Source: an uncultured Nocardioides sp. (GTDB lineage: Bacteria > Actinomycetota > Actinomycetes > Propionibacteriales > Nocardioidaceae). From it: a stretch of DNA of 64,000 nucleotides. The notes under the pieces are model-generated. The model searched no databases. It was not told where the DNA came from and saw nothing but the letters and a program-made list of their open reading frames with translations. Positions 61,350-64,000 of the stretch are shown piece by piece. The position numbers and the translations under genes are program-made. The stretch is from the NCBI RefSeq assembly GCF_947488515.1, contig NZ_CANKZF010000002.1, positions 1 to 64,000 of the forward strand. The letters run 5' to 3'. Numbering within the stretch: position 1 is the first letter of the stretch; every line of letters begins with the position of its first letter.

Positions 61350-62768
61350 ATGGCCACCAAGAAGGACCTCGTCGAGGCCCACGCCTTCAGCCGCCGCCGC
61401 CTCGTCACCGCCTTCGTCTCCGGCGCCCCGGGCGGCCGTGAGGTGGAGCCGGTGAAGCCCGGCCGCGTGCTGATCGGCGGCGTCGCCCTCTCCGTCCTCC
61501 TCCTCGCCGGAGCCGCGATCGCGGGGTTCCTGCTCGGGCGCCCGCCCGCGCAGTGGCTCGACGAGGGCAGCTTCGTGATCTCCAAGGACACGGGCGAGCA
61601 GTACGTCGTCCTGATCGGCGGCGCGGACCCGCGGCTCCAGCGGGTGCCCAACTACGTCTCCGCCCAGCTGCTGCTCGGGCAGGCCGAGCTCACCCCCTTC
61701 ACCGTGCGCGACAAGTACATCCGCACCGTCCAGCTGGGCGAGGACCTCGGCATCGACGCCGCACCCGCCAGCCTTCCGTCGGCGGACGAGCTGGTCAACG
61801 ACGGCTGGACTGCCTGCACGGGGGACGGGGTCGGCATCAAGCTCGCCATTGAGCGCACGCCGGCCGTCGAGGACCTCACCGCCTCGTCGTTCCTCATCGA
61901 GAGCGAGGGCACGCGGTGGTTGATCGCCACCGCTCCGCCGATCGGCAGCGAGCAGGGCAGCGCCTACCGCTTCGCGATGCCGGAGGACGAGACCCAGTCC
62001 TCGACGCTGGGCGACCGTCTCGGCTTCGGCGCCACGGCCACCGAGGTCGACGAGGAGTGGCTCAACCTGTTCCGTCCCGGCGATGCGCTCGAGCGCGACT
62101 CCTTCGGTGTCACCCGTCGCGGCGAGCGGGTGCCCTACGCCGCTACCGGTACCGACCTCTCGCGCTACCGCATCGGCGACCTGCTCCTCTCTGGCACCGG
62201 TGCCTACTACCTGCTCGGCGACGACAAGCCCGAGCGGCTGAGCGACTTCGACGCGATGGTCTACGGCGTGGTGGGTTCGCCGGCGCAGGAGGTGCCCGAC
62301 GACCTCGCCGCGTCCTTCGGTGACCCGAAGACCCCTGCCGAGTGGCCGTCCGGACTCCCGCAGCCGATCACCAACGGCGCGCTGTGCGCGGTGCTGCACC
62401 CCGAGGCCCAGTCGGACGTGAGCTTCAGCCTGGCGACCAACCCCACCGGTGCCGCCGACCCGGCGGAGGTCGGGCCGGGTCGCCACGCGGTCGACGTCGA
62501 GCCGAGCGCCGGGGCGTACGTCCTCTCGGGCTCGGGCGACGCCGCCGACGCCGGCACCCGCTTCGTCATCGACCCCAAGGGCGAGAAGTACGAGCTGGTC
62601 GGGCCGGAGGTACCCGACTTCCTCGGCTACGGCGACGTCGACCCGCCGCTCGTGCCGAGCGCGTGGCTGGAGTTCTTCGAGCCGGGCGTGCAGCTGTCGA
62701 CCAACAGCGCGCGCCGGCTCCCCGAGGACGCGCCGCCGGCCGACGACGCAGCCGCGGACGCCGGCTGA
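61350..62768 (+). CDS. eccB: Type VII secretion protein EccB
   Basis: A 472-residue single-span protein. N-terminal cytosolic segment (KKDLVEAHAFSRRRLVTAFVSG), one transmembrane helix (VLIGGVALSVLLLAGAAIAG, about 40-60), and a large external part with the EccB repeats (YVVLIGGADPRL, VNDGWTACTGDGVG and the LEFFEPGVQLSTNSA end). EccB forms the outer dimer of the ESX membrane complex. ATG at 61350, three bases after eccD. Overlaps mycP by one base (TGATG). Confidence 0.93.
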   Translation: MATKKDLVEAHAFSRRRLVTAFVSGAPGGREVEPVKPGRVLIGGVALSVLLLAGAAIAGFLLGRPPAQWLDEGSFVISKDTGEQYVVLIGGADPRLQRVPNYVSAQLLLGQAELTPFTVRDKYIRTVQLGEDLGIDAAPASLPSADELVNDGWTACTGDGVGIKLAIERTPAVEDLTASSFLIESEGTRWLIATAPPIGSEQGSAYRFAMPEDETQSSTLGDRLGFGATATEVDEEWLNLFRPGDALERDSFGVTRRGERVPYAATGTDLSRYRIGDLLLSGTGAYYLLGDDKPERLSDFDAMVYGVVGSPAQEVPDDLAASFGDPKTPAEWPSGLPQPITNGALCAVLHPEAQSDVSFSLATNPTGAADPAEVGPGRHAVDVEPSAGAYVLSGSGDAADAGTRFVIDPKGEKYELVGPEVPDFLGYGDVDPPLVPSAWLEFFEPGVQLSTNSARRLPEDAPPADDAAADAG

Positions 62769-64000
62769 TGGCTGCTCCGTCGACCGGCCGTCGCCTGTTG
62801 CGGCCGCGCCGCTCGCCCGTGCGTACGACGCTCGCCGCGGGCCTGCTCGCCGCGTCGGTCGTGCCGCTCGGCGCGGCTCCGGCCGCCGCCGACCACGACG
62901 CCCCGTGCCTCGAGACCGAGGTACCCGGCTCCGAGCGGCTGGCCGACACGCACGCGAAGGACAACCTCGCCTTCGCGCGGATGCACGTCGAGCAGGCGCA
63001 GGAGCTCGCCACCGGCCGCGGCGTGAAGGTCGCCGTCATCGACAGCGGGATGGTCGGCATCGAGGGGCTCGACATCGCCGGTGCGACGGCCATCGCGGGC
63101 GTCAACCCCGCCACCCGCCTCTCCGGCCACGGCACGATCGTCGGCGGGCTCATCGCCGGGCCGCGCGGCGTCGCGCCCGACGCCCAGGTCTTCGACGTCA
63201 AGGTCTACGACACCGACGACGCCGACACCACGCAGGGCGAGCGGCGGCTGTCGTCGGCAGGCATCGCCGCGGGCATCGACACCGTCATCCGGGCGCAGCC
63301 GCAGCAGCAGGTCGACATCGTCAACATCTCCCTCGCCGTCCGTACGCCCGACCCGGCGCTGGAGGCAGCCGTCGCGCGCCTGGTCGACCTCGGGGTCGTG
63401 GTGGTCGCCGCCGCCGGCAACGTCCCGCCCGGCACCCCGGACTCCGACTTCGAGGGCACGCCCGACAACGACGCCGACGTGTTCCCGGCCGACTACCCAG
63501 GGGTGCTCGCGGTCAGCGCGACCCCGCCCGGTGACGAGAGCCCCAGCACCTACGTCGTACCCAACCTGGACACCGACGTCGCCGCGCCGACGCTGGGCGC
63601 GATCTCGGCCAACGCCACCGGTCAGGTCTGCGTCGTCGACCAGGTCGCGACGTCGTGGGCGAGCGCCGAGGTCACCGGGGTCATGGCCCTGCTCAAGCAG
63701 CGCTTCCCTCGCGAGACCCCCCAGCAGCTGGTCGCCCGGCTTGAGGCGACCACCGAGGGAGCCGGTGCTCCCGAGGGCCCGGACGGCAAGGCGACCAACC
63801 CGTGGACCGGGGCGGGTGTCGTGCAGGTGCACGACGCGCTCACACGGGAGATCAAACCGGGTCGCAAGGGCAAGGTGGAGACCACCGTCCAGGAGGTCCG
63901 CGCCGACGCCCAGGCCCCACCCGCGCCCCAGCGCATCGACCTGTTCGGCACGCCCCGCGCGATCCTCCTGTGGTCGGGGCTCGTCGCCGGGTCGCTGCTC
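62768..64000 (+). CDS. mycP: Mycosin MycP subtilisin-like protease, 3' end beyond the window
   Basis: A subtilase of the ESX system, 411 codons seen and still open at 64000. A signal peptide (TTLAAGLLAASVVPLGAAPAAA) precedes the catalytic domain: Asp in VAVIDSGM, His in SGHGTIVGGLIAG, oxyanion Asn in VVVAAAGN and Ser in VATSWASAEVTG, so the triad is intact. A final hydrophobic segment (RAILLWSGLVAGSLL) is just starting at the window edge and should be the membrane anchor. ATG overlaps the eccB stop. Mycosins stabilise the ESX complex. Confidence 0.93.
   Translation, partial: MAAPSTGRRLLRPRRSPVRTTLAAGLLAASVVPLGAAPAAADHDAPCLETEVPGSERLADTHAKDNLAFARMHVEQAQELATGRGVKVAVIDSGMVGIEGLDIAGATAIAGVNPATRLSGHGTIVGGLIAGPRGVAPDAQVFDVKVYDTDDADTTQGERRLSSAGIAAGIDTVIRAQPQQQVDIVNISLAVRTPDPALEAAVARLVDLGVVVVAAAGNVPPGTPDSDFEGTPDNDADVFPADYPGVLAVSATPPGDESPSTYVVPNLDTDVAAPTLGAISANATGQVCVVDQVATSWASAEVTGVMALLKQRFPRETPQQLVARLEATTEGAGAPEGPDGKATNPWTGAGVVQVHDALTREIKPGRKGKVETTVQEVRADAQAPPAPQRIDLFGTPRAILLWSGLVAGSLL

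Noticed and set aside
59988..62486. An 832-codon minus-strand frame opposite eccD and eccB
   Set aside because: Acid-rich shadow sequence; eccD and eccB on the other strand have membrane segments and family motifs.

Overview
The window is GC-rich, gene-dense DNA of an actinobacterium. Family content (GTP-type PEPCK, a mycosin/ESX type VII secretion locus, WXG100 proteins, a MerR-DICT regulator, LytR C-terminal and RecBCD proteins, many ATGA-coupled operons and GTG starts) fits a Nocardioides-like member of the Propionibacteriales/Nocardioidaceae. This placement is inferred from gene content, not from a marker tree. No rRNA, integrase, transposase, phage block or CRISPR array was seen. No gene-free stretch exceeds 300 bp.

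Layout. 1-277: palindromic repeats. 277-10690: an ACT-domain protein, the recC-recB-recD operon (minus strand) and a lipoprotein. 10680-15461: stress and regulatory genes, including CsbD, a MerR-DICT regulator, a TetR/DHA2 efflux pair with a striking double operator and a second TetR coupled to an SGNH hydrolase. 16607-16805: three tandem 73-bp palindromic repeats. 16833-20714: formylglycine-generating enzyme, divergent sulfatase and an agmatinase-family ureohydrolase. 21046-25997: a MarR-controlled hydrolase/dioxygenase-like pair resembling the B. subtilis mhq quinone-stress genes, then an unusual luciferase-like/FAD-oxidase fusion opposite an HxlR regulator. 26115-30377: two hemerythrin-domain proteins around a large HTH/NTPase regulator. 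30556-32298: a secreted M28 peptidase. 32369-42984: three tRNAs and two GTP-PEPCK paralogues that bracket a GGDEF-EAL protein and a membrane glycosyltransferase, followed by a regulator facing a tiny secreted peptide. 43040-46251: a nucleotidyltransferase and a MoxR/CoxE pair. 46262-49047: a WXG/EspG-like/lipase-like operon. 49248-53321: an antiporter, a LytR_C pair and a HerA-like ATPase. 53507-64000: a type VII secretion locus (eccC divergent from eccD, two WXG100 genes, a second eccD, eccB and mycP, the last running off the right edge).

How the genes work together. RecBCD handles double-strand breaks. The GGDEF-EAL protein next to a QxxRW-type glycosyltransferase suggests c-di-GMP control of an extracellular polysaccharide. 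The formylglycine enzyme would activate the sulfatase opposite it. The 46-49 kb operon looks like a substrate/chaperone unit for the ESX machine at 53-64 kb. The most unusual items are a PEPCK paralogue (32647-34485) that has lost the P-loop cysteine and two of three predicted metal ligands while a canonical copy sits 4 kb away, a 54-bp palindromic element found in four copies, and a ~75-bp dispersed element that carries a ribosome-binding site and the first codons of two unrelated genes 45 kb apart.
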